NCBI GenBank assembly: GCA_029964075.1
Contig: CM057142.1
Location: 1,999,770 to 2,063,769 of the forward strand
From: Patiria pectinifera
Taxonomy: Eukaryota > Echinodermata > Asteroidea > Valvatida > Asterinidae
Direction of reading: 5' to 3'
DNA: 64,000 nt
Position numbers and translations under genes: made by a program. The notes under the pieces were generated by a model. That model was given only the letters and a program-made list of their open reading frames with translations, was not told the DNA's origin and made no database searches. Below are positions 1 to 12,889 of the stretch, piece after piece. Every line of letters begins with the position of its first letter. Within the stretch, counting starts at the first letter, position 1.

Positions 1-114
1 ACAGTGAAATCAAGGGAACTCTTGCATGAAGACAATATCAGAGGTGTCGGATTTCTCTTGGAATCTCCGATGTCTCTTGTTTGCAGCAACATCAAACTGT
101 CCATGGAGACACTT

Positions 115-1013
115 CAGGTGCGGATCCAGGATTTTTATAGGGGGGGGGGGGGCAACACCGTTGGGTCATTTGATCAGAGAACTAATGCGAGCGGGAAGCC
201 CTTTACGGTGTGGGGCCCGGGGCCCGCTTAATGAAGGGGCCCGGGAAATTTTCGATTTTAGATGCGGTGCAATCTGAGGCGATTCCTGGTCCCTTTCCCC
301 CTGAATTATTTTGAGCAAAACGCCCCGAGGACTAATGCGAGCGCGTTGCACGAATCTCTTATGGCGTGGGATCCGGGGCCTGCTTCAGGGCCCCCGGGAA
401 ATTTTGGATTCTAGATGCTCTGTGGTGCAATCTGAAGTGATTCCTGGCCCTTTCCCCCCTCAGTTATTTTTAGCAAAATGTTTAAAATATACTCTTGCTT
501 TTCCAAATGTTAAGTTTCTTCTTTACTTCAGTTGAGAACCATGTATTTTCATCTGCATATTTTCTTGCATTTTATTTTTGAAAAAGAATTGTATTGACTT
601 AGTTTGTAATCTGTTGCAAGGATGCGTAAGGGCATCCGCGCCACCCAGAGAACTAATGCAAGCGCGGAGCGTGAATGTCTTACAGCGTGGGATCCGGGCC
701 TGCTATACGTTCGTATGAATCGCATTTAATAATGGTATATGCAGGGTTACGTACAAACGGGGTATACATAAGGTGGGATCGTGGTTTATTTCATAGCTTG
801 TCGAGCTTGCAGTATCATACGCCAGTACGCAATGTTTGCAGGCTGATGTTTAATATCGGCGCCGGTATTTTTGTAAGGAGGTTGCCCTCCTCCTTCCCTC
901 CTTTTCTCTCATCTCCCCCTTCCCCCCCCCCCTTTTTCCCAGTTTTATATTGTTTGTGGACTCATTTTGATGGGGGCACATGCCCCCCCCCCCCCTCCCC
1001 GAATCCATGCCTG
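115..1013. mobile_element. Degenerate hAT-like element with G/C-run termini
   Basis: The left end reads CAGGTGCGGATCCAGG followed shortly by a run of G. The right end, reverse complemented, reads CAGGCATGGATTCGGGG followed by a run of G; the mismatches are mostly transitions. The interior carries about 150-bp units (near 168-300, 325-470 and a partial one at 645-710) that share a stretch ending in a CTGTGGTGCAATCTGA-like motif with the element at 49668-50212. I found no clean target-site duplication, so the limits are approximate. Confidence 0.5.
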
Positions 1014-1063
1014 CAGTGTGACACTGACTACATGTTCTCTCATTGGCTGAAGACAGTATGAGC

Positions 1064-3228
1064 CAGTGTTGTAGGTCTCGAGACTGGTCTCGGTCTCGGT
1101 CTCGAGACCACTTTTTGCCGGTCTCGGTCCCGGTCTCGGTCTCGGGAGCTGTGGTCTCGGTCTTGATCTCGGTCTCGGTCCCCTTTGGTCTCGATATTTT
1201 GTTTGGTCTCGAGTCGAGACCAGCCAAAAAGTGAGGGGGGCAGATTCCGCCCCCGGCCCTTTTAGGGTTAAGTAAAGAATCAGTTTAGGGCAAATGTGAC
1301 TGCAGTGTGATGCTAATGGCCATGTCTCTCTTCACTTTCTAGTGAGTGAGGCATAGTCCAATAACCATTGCTCCTCTTCTTATTTCTCATTTTTATTGTG
1401 GGATGATCTGTTGAAACAAGCACTTTATAGCCATCCTCATTGATTCCAAATACAACTGAGATTTAAATCTTATGAATCAAGACTGAAACATTATTTTTAC
1501 CGTCAGATTTTGTGTTTTGAATATGGGGAACAATTCAACTTTTTTTCCCTAGAAATATTGGTGATTTTTTTTTCTATTTTCCTTTTCAATTTTTCCTTTA
1601 TTCGTGGAGGCGGAAAAACGTTTTTTTTTTCATTATATTTATTAATGGATATTCATCAATTCGTAGACCGTTAAATTGGTATTAACATGTTCTTTACTTA
1701 TGTCCCAATTATATTTTTTACAAAATGGAGCGTGCCATTTTTTTTTATCATACGGTCACTTTCTTTTTGACTCGCCATGTATTCATCTTTTCATCTGTGA
1801 TAAACACAAATTGAGCTACTGCCATGGTCACACAAAAATAGAGTCTAATTGCCCGCCTCGTCTCCTTCCTAAATGTCAATTGCATTTGCATGAGTCGAGA
1901 AGAATTGTGTTCCGTTAATCGCTATATGCTGTTTACGGCCATCACAATAAACGATTAATATATTGGCAATATGTCGTACTTGTTAATCACTAAAATTTTC
2001 AAGTAAATCGCCCAGCAAAGTAGCCGCTGCGGACGATACGCTGGCACGGTACAAAACACAGAGAGGCGTGCGCACTGAGCCATGAATCCTAAAAGTACAT
2101 CTCGCCCACCACATTCAGTTTGTGACAGCCCCTTCTATTGTGTCGGCCATATTCTCAAATAGGCTAATGGCGATGATGACGGCGGGCAGATTAACAGAAG
2201 ATAGATCAGGCAAATATGGTTCATCAATCTTCTATAGTATATGTAATGTTACTGACAGTAAACAAAAATAAAGTGGCATTACATTTCAGCCTTAGCCCGG
2301 CCTTCTTCAGAGGTAAATGACAGAGGAACAAGAAACAAACATGTAGGGGACACACAAACATGCAGGGTTGGAAGGAGAATCACAAAGAGGGATGGGGGGG
2401 GGGGCAGACCAATCCATATCTGGCTATACCATCTCTCAATTTTTTGGTCTACATGTGCAAATCTATATTCCATGACTAAAATTTTACAAAATAAATCAAT
2501 ATTTTCTTGCTCCAATTTTTTTTCGAATCAGGTTTACAAGGAGGTCCAATGTAAAATTAAAGTTGCATTTAAATATCCGTTAGTGGTCATTGCTGAAACC
2601 AAGGGGTGGCTGTGGAGTTTAGGGTCCGAGTTCCTATAATAACAGATGAAACATCCACCTTTAACTTTTTACTTTTGTCAAGTTTCAACATGTTCAAGTT
2701 TTGCAAAAACTAGTACAAATTGTCGTACCCCTAAGTTAGAGTTTCTTCATCAGATTAACACTTTATAGTAGTTAAACAATATTTAAGAAAAAAAATATTT
2801 TTAAAAAAGTGGCAAAAATATATGGAGTTCATCAAATAAGGTTTTCCCCTTCTTTAAATTAGGTTGTTTCCAATTTTTTTAAATTGATTGTGACAATAAC
2901 AAATTCTGTTGCCATGTTGTAATTTATCGAAGCAAACACGAAGAGCACTCGCATGACTCAATTAAGCAGGTACAAGTGATTCCTAACTTTCAATCACTTC
3001 CTTCACATCCCCATGAACATCAACATCTCAAGGACAGACTGTTCAGCTGTAATTAGTGTCTTGTTGTTTATTTAGATTATTGTTATTTATTATCCGCGGT
3101 CTCGGTCTCGGTCTCGGACCATTTCGGTCTCGGTCCGCCTTGAAGGGGCTGGTCTCGGTCTCGGTCTCACAACTTCAGGTCTCGTCTTGGTCTCGGTCTC
3201 GGACTATCCGGTCTCGACTACAACACTG
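1064..3228. mobile_element. Non-autonomous hAT element with GGTCTC subterminal arrays
   Basis: The element starts CAGTGTTGTAG and ends CTACAACACTG, an 11-bp inverted match. It is flanked on both sides by the exact 8-bp direct repeat GTATGAGC (1056-1063 and 3229-3236), the signature of hAT insertion. Just inside each end are many copies of GGTCTCG/CGAGACC (1073-1225 and 3098-3217). The 1.8-kb interior is AT-rich with no transposase reading frame. The calling rests on ends plus duplication; the superfamily is inferred from 8-bp duplications and CAGTG ends. Confidence 0.88.
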
Positions 3229-3236
3229 GTATGAGC

Positions 3237-5354
3237 TGCCCCAAAAAACGAGCTGTATAAAAAAGATGCTAAAATCCCTCCATTTTACTCATCCAAATTT
3301 TACTTTATTTAGGCCTAATGGCATGAAGGAAAAAGTGTATATTTTGACCAAAAAATATATAAATTACATGTACCATTAATGGCTAGTACCAGTATACAGT
3401 CTGCCAATGAATGAATCAAGGTTTTTAACCATTCAAAGTACCGTACATGTACGTACCAAAATGAAGGAAAAGAGAAGAGCCACTTCTTCTTATTTAAGTG
3501 TTAACCCTCCTGCTATTTAAACATTCACAGACAGTCAAAATATCCATACACTTCCCCCACTATACTTTTAACACAGGCTAGTCACCAGCAGTCAGATCAT
3601 ATGTCAAGCAAATACAGTGACTAGTCAAACTCAGCCAACAGACCATGAACAGACGAGCCAGGCAAGTTGTGGGCGCAGCTGACTTATCTAACAGCCAAAG
3701 CAAAGCTGTATCGAGTTACATAAACAGTCACAGCCAGTCAATCATGCTTTATGTAGGCTGGGAATTCATAACTACTTTGCACAGACCATACAGTATGTCT
3801 GCATAGCAGGGTTAATGATGCATGATATTTTGGAACCTTGCATAAGTGACTATTTAGCACTTGTGCAAAAATCAAGGGCAATTTGCATACATGCACGGCA
3901 CAGGTTGGACTTCAAAATGGCAAGTTAATTAACAACTCTGATTGTAAAAAAATAATCCCCAAACTATAACAAATTCACTGTTAGCGTTACTAAATATACA
4001 TAACAAAGAACATCCTTTGCAATGTCTACATAGTACAATGCAATGTCTACAGGGAAACTTCACGAAAGAAACAGGATAGGACAAATTATTACGTCTGACA
4101 CCATGGCAACATTGATGTCTCTCCATGCTGCACAGTTGCCATGGAAATCAGTTCGAAAATGCAATCGGCCTTGCCTCATTAACCATGGCTGAAAACACAT
4201 TAAAATGCAGCAATGGTGATAGGACGCACAATCAGGGTTCGACTTTAGCGGTAGCCCGCTAGCCAAATGCTAGTCAAAACAGCGGCAGGCTCAGCAGTCA
4301 AACTATTGGGCTACGGCAAAGATGAAAGGACAGGAAGACATGAATCATTAAATTCAGAAAGCAAACCTGTATCCATTAGTGTCTAATTTTATTAACTATT
4401 TAGGATTAAATTATCAGATCTGTTTATTAAAAACACTGACAAGATTGCCTTAGGATACACGTTTGACATAAAAGAAAAACCTGTAGACCAGTGAAAATTA
4501 ATGCACGTAGGCTATTTCAGAGTCTGTTTCAGGAGCCCGGGTGGCTGGTGAACAAATGCTTGTATCTATTTGTCCCTGTAAGCTTTCTTTGGAAGGAATT
4601 TTCCGTTCTTCAAGCAAGCTCTACCCACCTATATGTCTTATATTTCAGAAGTGAAAGCGATTAGGCTCTGATATGATAGATCGCACAACTCAAACAGTAC
4701 TTGACCTATGGATCTAGGACACAAAACAAGTGTTTTCGACAACTATCATGTGTAAAGGAAATAGGCCACTCTTGCTTGTTAAATTCCAAAGTCTACCAAC
4801 GGGCAATCAGGCAGACAGATGGTCTTATACCGGTACATGTAAGATGCTGTATCTCAACTCTATACATGTACTTCACAATATACATACCAGTTGATTAGAT
4901 TGGGGAAAAATGAAAAAGTCACGAAATGGTTGAATCGGCAGAGGGGTCGAGGGTTGCCAAGGGCCCAGCAACGTAGGGACATTTGTTTGTATTTGACTAT
5001 AAGGCACCCCTTAAAATACCCATTTTTTTATTTGTTCTACTTTTTTTTAAGGTAAAGTAAACACCTTACAGTAATGTATGTAAAAGGAAGTTTCAGATGT
5101 CAAAAGGGAAAATCATGAAATAAATGAAATACCCTCAAAGAAAATCCTGAAATCCTTAAAAACCCTGACAAATCTCACCCATGGTCAAGCTTTACTTTTG
5201 TTTTTATTTCTTTACATGGTGGAATACACAGGCCTGTATGCATGGGTGGGATTACAATTGTATACAATTGTATACAAGTGTATACAATGTAAATCATCCA
5301 ATGAAAACATCTACTCTATTTATTTGTACACCAGTTGTCACCAGTTGTTATGTG
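3237..5354. other. Gene-free AT-rich stretch
   Basis: No reading frame with recognisable protein features, no RNA gene and no clear transposon ends were seen here. A short TGTATACAATTGTATACA palindromic run lies near 5257-5290. Confidence 0.4.
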
Positions 5355-8197
5355 CAGGGTGAGTAAAAAAGAAAGGAACCCAAATGACAGGACCAATAAT
5401 TCAATGAAGTTCTGCATACTTTTGTAGCACTTTCAAAATATATGAAAGCCCAATTAATAAGCTTTCTTTTAGTATGAAAATCATTCAAGTCACTTATGTA
5501 GGCCCCTACTTTTCAACTTAAGGAATTTTCAACACAAACCAGAGTTGTAATGACTCGAGTCAATGACTCGACTCGAGTCCGACTCGAGTCACATTTTTTG
5601 GTGACTCGACTCGACTCGAGTCCCGACAGGTAAATGACTCGACTCGACTCGAGTCACTGCGAGCAAATGACTCGACTCGACTCGAGTCCCTAATCAGAAT
5701 GACTCGACTCGACTCGAGGAAGGCTAATAAGACTCGAGTCCCAAAAATAAAAGCAAAACTTACTTGCGAAAAATATTTGCAATGACTTACGCCGCGCCGT
5801 TCGCGTTGCCAGTTTTTTTTATCACGTCACGTTATGTTCGCAAATTATGTACGTTCATATACAGCGGCCGTCTGTTTTCCTTCCTCCATAATGATACAAC
5901 AAACATACACCGTGTCGCGGACTTCCACCTTGTGGTTCTATAGCATGTAATGCTAAATCCGGAACCAGACTTAAAACGCATTTCTCAATCCGTGGTTTCA
6001 TCATTGGTTTCGGGCAATTTCTGATAAAGCTCTTGGTGGAACGCTGGCTAAATTTATGTCCCGATTTCACACACGCAAAAAATGGATACCGATAGGACCA
6101 CCTTTTAATAATTAGAAACAGTTTTGTATAATGTAATTAGGTTTTGACGTTGTCAGCGATCAGAGAACAACAAAATGTAAACCCCAAGCCAAACAGTTAT
6201 AAGACCGAAGTTTCACATCTTCTTATCTGTGACGTGAGCTAGCAATGGAAACTGTTGGTTGGGTACCATACAGCATACTTTATGTCTTTGGATTTTCGTA
6301 AAAGACTGGTGCCTTGTATTCTTTCTCTCTTGTGTTTGTTGCTTTTTATTGTAATTTATTATATAGTGTTCAAATATTTGTGACTCGAATTGACTCGAGC
6401 TAAATACTTGACTCGACTCGACTCGACCTTGTTGACCTAATGACTCGACTCGACTCGAGTCACTTCTTTAAAATGACTCGACTCGACTCGAGTCACAAAA
6501 ATCAGTGACTCGTTACAACTCTGACACAAACCTGTTTTAAACTTTTGTTATGCTGTAAGAACACTAGGCATACCTTTTTTGTGATCCGTGGACAGAAGTT
6601 TAAAACCGTGTTTGTGTTTAAAATTCAGTAACTTGAAAAGTACATGATAGTCCGGTCAATTTAGAACAAAACAGGGCCTGACCAGAACAAATTGCAACAG
6701 AATTAATTTTAATGCTATCATGCTAAGGAAATAACACCATTTAACATACTGAAAATCTAATTTCATCAAAGGAGTGGAAAAGTGCTTTTATTCACTTTTT
6801 CCCTACTAATTTTTCATCATAAGAAAACAGTCGTATGGAGAGCATCACGTTTTCTTTTGTGTCCGTTACTCGTCAGAAAATCTGTTCACATCACGTATGA
6901 GACTTTAATGCGAGATACGACTGATCACAGCATACGACATAAATACCATATAAATTGTCCCCCAATGCATACTCAAAAAACCTTAATGAAGACAAATGAA
7001 TGGGATTATGGTGCAGTGAAAATTTAGCTGAATTCTAGTCTTTAGAGAAAATAAATATAGGCAGTGTGACAAGTGTATTACCTCTACAAACGTGCCCCCA
7101 AATCAAAGCCTTAAGCAGGGGGGGGGGGACGACCATGCCATTGAGAGCCTTTTTTTTAAAAAAGTAATGACAACGCGCCGTCTGTTCCATCCAAAGAATC
7201 ATTTTTGTCGGGACTCATGTATGCTTTTCTGGAGTAGTGCATTTCACTCTTGACTGTACAAGCAGATGTCTCAATCAATTTTCATACCTCGATCAGGATC
7301 TTCTCAATTTAGCTGTCTGAAGTTACTGTATGTATGTATGGAAAATATGTGATGTATGGAAAATATTTGACGTACATGGAAAGCTCATGTAAAGAACTAC
7401 ATCTGTTTCTCATCAACCTCATAGACATTTTTTTCTTTGTGATCAAAGTGTTTTGAGATGTTTTGTGTCATATATTTATGTACTAACAAGTGTACTGGCA
7501 TCACAACCTCAGCCCAGTATTTTCTGAATTTTCTTAGCCAAATCAAACACATCATTTTCAGGCACTCAATCAATAATCATTAAATAAAGATTTTTCGTTC
7601 TACTTTCAAAACGGTCCATGCATGAACTGTCGACCCGTTTTCCGTCTGTGCATGATCAAAATGATGTTTAGACATCCCCGGCCCTTTTTGCAAATAATCG
7701 TATCTCGTCTGTGGACTTGTTGCGCACTTTAGGCAGAAAATCGTCCACTCTATCCGTAGTGCCCTGTATGAAATTATGACTTCAAACAGTCGTCTGCTGC
7801 ACTCGCATGTGGTCATGAATCCTAAACATTAGCTTATTTAGACATGTAAATCGACACAAGTCACCAGATGAATAGTTTGAGAACAAAATGTCCCAAATCT
7901 TAATCTTAATAAAGGCTTGAACAAAAAAACCACCACCTTTCCACTCCATAGAAAGTTAGATTTTCACATGTTGTTTGTGCATTTATTTGAAGTCATTTGA
8001 TGCTTGAGTGGTTTCTATTGCAATTTGTTCAAGGTCGAACTTAAATTGACCCGAGTGATTTGAATTATTCTTGTAAAAAAAGAAAGCTTATTAATTGGTC
8101 TTTCATATACTAGACTTTGAAAGTGCTACATTAATATGCAGAACTTCATAAAAACATGGTCCTGGTATATGGGTTTCCTTTATTTTTACTCACCCTG
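5355..8197. mobile_element. Tc1/mariner-type fold-back element with long inverted ends
   Basis: The left end begins CAGGGTGAGTAAAAAAG and the right end finishes TTTTTACTCACCCTG followed by TA. The inverted similarity continues for well over 100 bp: both arms share the AAGCTTTCTTTTAGTA-like stretch, a GAAAGTGCTA-like stretch and GCAGAACTTCAT. The same terminus occurs in the elements at 28735-29285 and, more loosely, 36081-36757. A separate hAT element (5540-6523) has jumped into the left arm. No transposase frame is visible. Confidence 0.6.
5540..6523. mobile_element. Non-autonomous hAT element with GACTCGA subterminal arrays
   Basis: The ends are CAGAGTTGTAA and TTACAACTCTG, an exact 11-bp inverted repeat. 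The flanking 8-bp direct repeats ACACAAAC (5532-5539 and 6524-6531) are identical. Both subterminal regions (5552-5740 and 6380-6508) are arrays of GACTCGACTCGAGTC-type units. The interior has no coding capacity that I can recognise. The element sits inside the mariner-type fold-back element 5355-8197 and is therefore younger than it. Confidence 0.9.
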
Positions 8198-8374
8198 TAT
8201 TCATACTATATTCAGCACTCCAGAATCAAGAGTAAAAAAAAAGAAGGGAATTGGAGCTAGATAAGCCAATTTTAATAAAAAAATCCCCTGATGTCCGCGC
8301 TAGGGGTGTGCATTTAGTCAGGAACTGGGTACCCCACTGAAAAAAATACGGGTACCCGTTAAAGAAACCCAAGC

Positions 8375-9266
8375 CAAAAAAATCTTGGTGTTATAATCCA
8401 GGATGATCTTAAGTGGAGCAAACACATCCAAAGCATGACCAAGAAAGCGAGTAGCAGAATTCACATGTTACGGCTCTTAAAACATCATAGTCTCTATCAG
8501 TGATCTAATGACAATATACACTAGTTTCATTAGGCCTGTGACCGAATACGCTTCACCTGTGTGGAGTGGAGCACTCACAAAACATGATAAGTTAATCCTT
8601 GAAAGAATACAAAAAAGAGCCCTTCGTGTCATGATAGGCAGTGAATATAGCACCTACAATGATGTCTTGTGTGAATGTAACCTGATGTCACTTGAGGAAC
8701 GTAGGGAGTCACAGTCTGTTTCTTTTATTGATAAAACTCTCCAGACTACATCTCAATTTAGAAACCTCCTCCCCCCTGAACATACCGGTACGAATAGGAT
8801 GTCATCTAGGAGACCTAAACAGTATCCTGAGCCCCGTTGTAAATCAACGTGTATGCAGAAAAGTGCGCTCCCATACTTAATCAGTTTACTAAACAAGGCC
8901 AAAATTTCAAACTTGGATTAATTGAGGCTTTTTATTGTATAATATCCAATGTTTTTTTAATGTGCCTGTTTGTTTTTACGAAAATTGGGTTTTAGTTTTC
9001 ACAGACTGGGGGAACTTTTCATTTTATTATATTTTAATTGTTTTCTTGTGATGTGTTGTGTAAGCTTTATCAGGAACATTTTAACATATATATCATATTT
9101 AGTGTAATGTTATAGTATTATTGTAATTTTTTTAGCTGTTAAAACGAAAATGTAAACCATGTGCAATTCAGCCCTTGGCTGCGATTCATGATGCTTTATA
9201 ATAAACCAATTTGAAATGAAATGAAATGAAATGAAATGAAATGAAATGAAATGAAATGAAATGAAA
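8375..9266 (+). mobile_element. 5'-truncated LINE tail with reverse transcriptase remnant
   Basis: Conceptual translation from about 8381 gives LGVIIQDDLKWSKHI, then a stop at 8501-8503, then in another frame IYTSFIRPVTEYASPVWSG (8511 onward). This is the typical C-terminal end of a non-LTR retrotransposon reverse transcriptase (fingers and thumb region with the RPVxEYAS.VW motif). The frame is broken between the two parts, so it is dead. The copy ends in a run of AAATG/GAAAT units (9213-9266), as CR1-like LINEs often do. The clade (CR1, Jockey or RTE) cannot be fixed from this fragment. Confidence 0.82.
9213..9266 (+). repeat. (GAAAT)n microsatellite tail of the LINE
   Basis: About ten near-perfect pentamer units follow the LINE 3' end directly. 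It also produces a misleading minus-strand Phe-His-Phe-Ile-Ser repeat reading frame. Confidence 0.9.
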
Positions 9267-9484
9267 AATTCAAATCTGGGAAGTTGCTGTTCAGATTGTT
9301 CATAAAGGTCTGCACAATAATACTACCACATCGGTGCGGCAATACGCCTAGATAGAGTGTATACATTGAGAAGTTACTAAGTAATTTGTAAAGTTGGTTA
9401 CAGGTACCCGATTCCATAATCTGGAACCGGTTCCTGACATTAACTGTCGGGTACTCGGTTTCAATGCACAGCCCTAGTCCGCCC

Positions 9485-10563
9485 GCTGGGTTCAGTATCT
9501 TTTGTATTTCTGAACAAGTGCCGTTTAATACCAGATTAAAAAAAAATTGTGAAAATGATGCATGCGGAACGTGAATAAATTTAATGTAAATGTGATTCGT
9601 GTATTTAAAATGATTCTGGGCAAATAAAACTGTAGAAAAAATTGAATACAAAGGTTCCTTTTTTAAAGTTTGGCTCTGAAAAGTTTCGGATAAATTGGAA
9701 AATGGATTATGATCAGCTAACTCTTATAAATACTTATATGTATTTGGGTATTTTTTAAAGTGATTTATTTTGTTTGGGCCATAGCTACCGGTAATCAGCA
9801 GAAATAGGAACTAGAGCAGTTACGAGCATTCTAGTATTTTAACCGTGCACAGATGGGTCTTTCTATAAATCTAAGGTCCACTTTTTCCTGACATCTCTGA
9901 TTTTTTTATGCACTTAATGCAGTAATCCTCCAAGCATAATAACAGTAAAATACCCATCCAACAAATCAGAAAGTAATTTGAAGTCAGTCTTAATGACATG
10001 TACTTGAATGGCAAATGACAAAGTAACAGGGAAATATCACTCTTTGGACCCTAAATTGATAGAATAACCCATATTTGAATGTAGTATTACCAGCTCACAT
10101 ACAGTAGTTTTAGCAGTTTAAGTAGGGATAGAAGTACCCAATGTGCTGCCTTCAAGCACTTAACCTAAGTGTCTCTCATAATTAATCATTGAATGTGCGG
10201 TGGACAGCCACTGATTGTGCGGGTCATTAAAGACAAGTTTCCTACATTTTTTGGTTGCGTTTGAAGAAGGCAATGGACTGAAGCCTGATCACCGTGCTGC
10301 TGGGTTCTATTTTTAATAAGCTGCGCAGGTTGAGCATTCTTGGAAAAAATTTCATTAAATTTTAAGAAATGTTTGAAGCAGCTAAAGGATATCTCACTTA
10401 TATATGATCCATTCATTGAAAAAAGTGAATTAACTCAGAAACTAGTATTTTTGAGAGAGGAATACTTTCAGTAAAAGACAATTTGTAATCTGGGTATTTC
10501 AAGCAACTTCAAAGAGAAAGGAAAAGTGCAATAAATTTTAAAGCATTGTCATTTTTCCACCCT
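9485..10563. other. Gene-free stretch
   Basis: AT-rich sequence with no supported gene, RNA or transposon terminus. Confidence 0.4.
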
Positions 10564-10690
10564 GGCGCTGTGGTCCAAAGGTTACAGTTTGTCACTCATG
10601 TGCGATGGGTAAAAACCGAAGGGAACAATGGGCGTGTGTTCTTGGGCAAGGCACTTTACCACAATTACCTCTCTTTACCCAGGGTGTGAA
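10564..10690 (+). mobile_element. tRNA-derived SINE, degraded
   Basis: GCGCTGTGGTCCAAAGG resembles a tRNA 5' end with an A box. Downstream, CTTGGGCAAGGCACTTTA matches the conserved core also present in the SINE at 30595-30782. The B box is decayed. Confidence 0.6.
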
Positions 10691-11018
10691 TTGTTTTTCC
10701 AAACAACATAAGCTAACGGGGTGTACGATATGAGGTTTTGGACTTTACTTCCCTAAAAACATGAGAAAAAAATACATAAAAGAAAAAAAGAAATGAATTC
10801 GTTTCTAACGAAATTTCTGACTTTATTTCCCTTAAAAAAAAAAAATCCTTCAAAGCTGCAAATTAGAAAAAAAAAGCATATTGGAAAAATCTGGTCTCAA
10901 AATCACACCCTCTGATCTCAATACAAACTGTAATTCATGGCATTGTATACCTGCGTACGTATAATAAAAGTATCGTAGAGGGCGCTCAACAACCATCCAC
11001 ACGATGTTGTTTGGGAAA
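10679..11018. repeat. Interspersed repeat, copy 1 of a direct pair
   Basis: This segment matches 14213-14558 in the same orientation. Shared landmarks are CCAAACRACATAAGC near the start, ATGAGGTTTTGGA, and an end block running from CTGTAATTCATGGCATTG to CACACGATGTTGTTTGGG. The spacing between landmarks differs by small indels. Class unknown. Confidence 0.75.
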
Positions 11019-11315
11019 ATATAATTCGCACTCAGGACACCTTTGAGGTTAGAGAACAGAATGTGACAATCAAGTTGCGTCGGCAATTGTCTCATGGCCT
11101 GATGAACAGGGTAATATTTGTGAAGCAATTTCAGACTTTAGCATAATGCGCAATTTAAGAACATTACTTTTGCTACTGTTATTAAAATTTACATTGCAAC
11201 AGCCATCTGTAAACAAAATAAAACAAAATGTCCACGGTAGGGGCAGAATTTAACCGATCATCTCCTTTCCCCATCATTACCATTTTAATGACATTTTCTG
11301 AATGAACCGGTATCT

Positions 11316-12080
11316 GGGCAATTCCACACTAATGGGCCCAAAAGTGTGACATTTGAGAAGACCTTTAAGTTTTGATGATAAAAGTACGATCTTGGTCTCT
11401 CAATTTTTGCTGAAAACATTGCAAGCTTCGAACAAATATCCTCACCTACAAAGGATATAACTGGTTTTGTATTTTAGAATAGTGGATATTGTTTTAAAAA
11501 GTGTTACGTACGTAACGAAGGACAAACATTTTAGATTAAGTCACAAAGCATAAAATTTCATGATCCCCTAATGTTGACTTATTTAAGAAGATGTACCCTG
11601 GAGGAATGCTATCAGTCAAAACCTAGAAAACTCAGAGTCAATGTGAAGAATTATTTGATATTATATAATCAGGATTTACAGTACGAACAGACTGGACATT
11701 TGTCACAAAATGTCTGTCCCTGTTCGTACGTAACCCTAATCACATCATAAATTTGAAGCCAGTGTGAAAACTGTTATATTTTCGTTTTATAACAATGTAA
11801 ATGGCTGAATAATGTCACTGGAAGTGCCTATTAGAAATTGAATTTGTCCTAAGCACCCTTTTCCTTGCAGTGTGTCTGTCCATGTTACACGTATCACACA
11901 GAAAAGATGCCCGTTATTTTCTCCAAAAAAAAAGATAACATCTTTTGTCTTGTCTTGTCCCAGTCATTTTCAACTTAGCAAGGTATAGGAAAAAACACAA
12001 GAAAATACTAGCTCATCTTTTACCCTCTATATGCAACATCCATAAACTTATCTAATTGGCCCATTAGTGTGGAATTGCCC
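11316..12080. mobile_element. TIR element, GGGCAATTCCAC family, copy 1
   Basis: The left end GGGCAATTCCACACTAATGG and the right end CCATTAGTGTGGAATTGCCC are exact inverted repeats of 20 bp. ATCT lies outside each end (11312-11315 and 12081-12084), a possible 4-bp target duplication. Internally there are further palindromic bits such as GTTACGTACGTAAC. No transposase frame. A second member is at 47579-48247. Confidence 0.75.
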
Positions 12081-12084
12081 ATCT

Positions 12085-12889
12085 GTGAAAATTTAGCATA
12101 TTTTCCACAAAATGAGCTGAACAAAATTGTTGTCTGGAATTATTCAAAATAAAACAAATAAATCATTGTATATGAACGACACATTTGGGTCTATGAACTA
12201 CATGTACCTACATATTACATTGTAGTGTCAGCATCATAACACCTGGAAACATCTGTCTCCATGTGACGAGCCTTTCTGTTTCAAAGGTCACAATTGATTG
12301 CTTATTTGTTTCTTATTTGAAGGACATATTGCCACTCCTGTATAATCAGTTGACATTCAATTGTTTGGCAACAAAATTGCATGGACCTGAAAAAATAAAA
12401 ATCAATTAAAACAAGATCTGCAATGCAGAGATCGAGCTAACTACCGTACATATATGCTGGTACGTGTAGTGTATCTTGTAGGTTACAACCTAGTGTACGC
12501 CGGGATTATAGCTTTTCGCTCTTGGGCCTGAATATTTTTATTGTGAAAGACCGCAAAACGCACAAACGATTGCAATACACCATAAACACATGTACTAGCC
12601 GTTATGTATTTCTACTCTTACACTACATTCATGTATCAAGCTCATGGCAATTTATTGTTATGGGACACAATTTTTGCTTCGTGTATGCTCCACGAGGATT
12701 CATTTTCCCAGCCTGTGAAGGGATGGAATATGCCATGAGTTTGTTTTTCTCCAAAACATGAACAAGCCTGGATCCAGGCTACAGCTTGAAAAGTGGCATC
12801 CCTTTACATGTACATATGTATGGTGCTTACAATTAATGTAGCTCTTTATACAACTGTCTCACAATTATTAAAAAACACTTCTCCAGCAG
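12085..12889. other. Gene-free stretch
   Basis: No feature supported; short open frames here lack any family resemblance. Confidence 0.4.

Larger units (their letters stand above)
8301..9476. mobile_element. hAT-like element, TAGGG-type ends, split by a LINE insertion
   Basis: The left end TAGGGGTGTGCATTTAG mirrors the right end, whose reverse complement begins TAGGGCTGTGCATT. Flanks are GTCCGCGC (8293-8300) and GTCCGCCC (9477-9484), matching at 7 of 8 bases. The outer parts contain GGTACCC and GGAACCGGTTCC motifs also found in relatives at 15616-16331 and 28227-28523. The middle is occupied by a LINE tail (about 8375-9266). Confidence 0.8.

Noticed and set aside
850..1227. Minus-strand frame rich in Thr-Glu and Arg-Asp
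   Set aside because: Generated by the GGTCTC array at the end of the hAT element.
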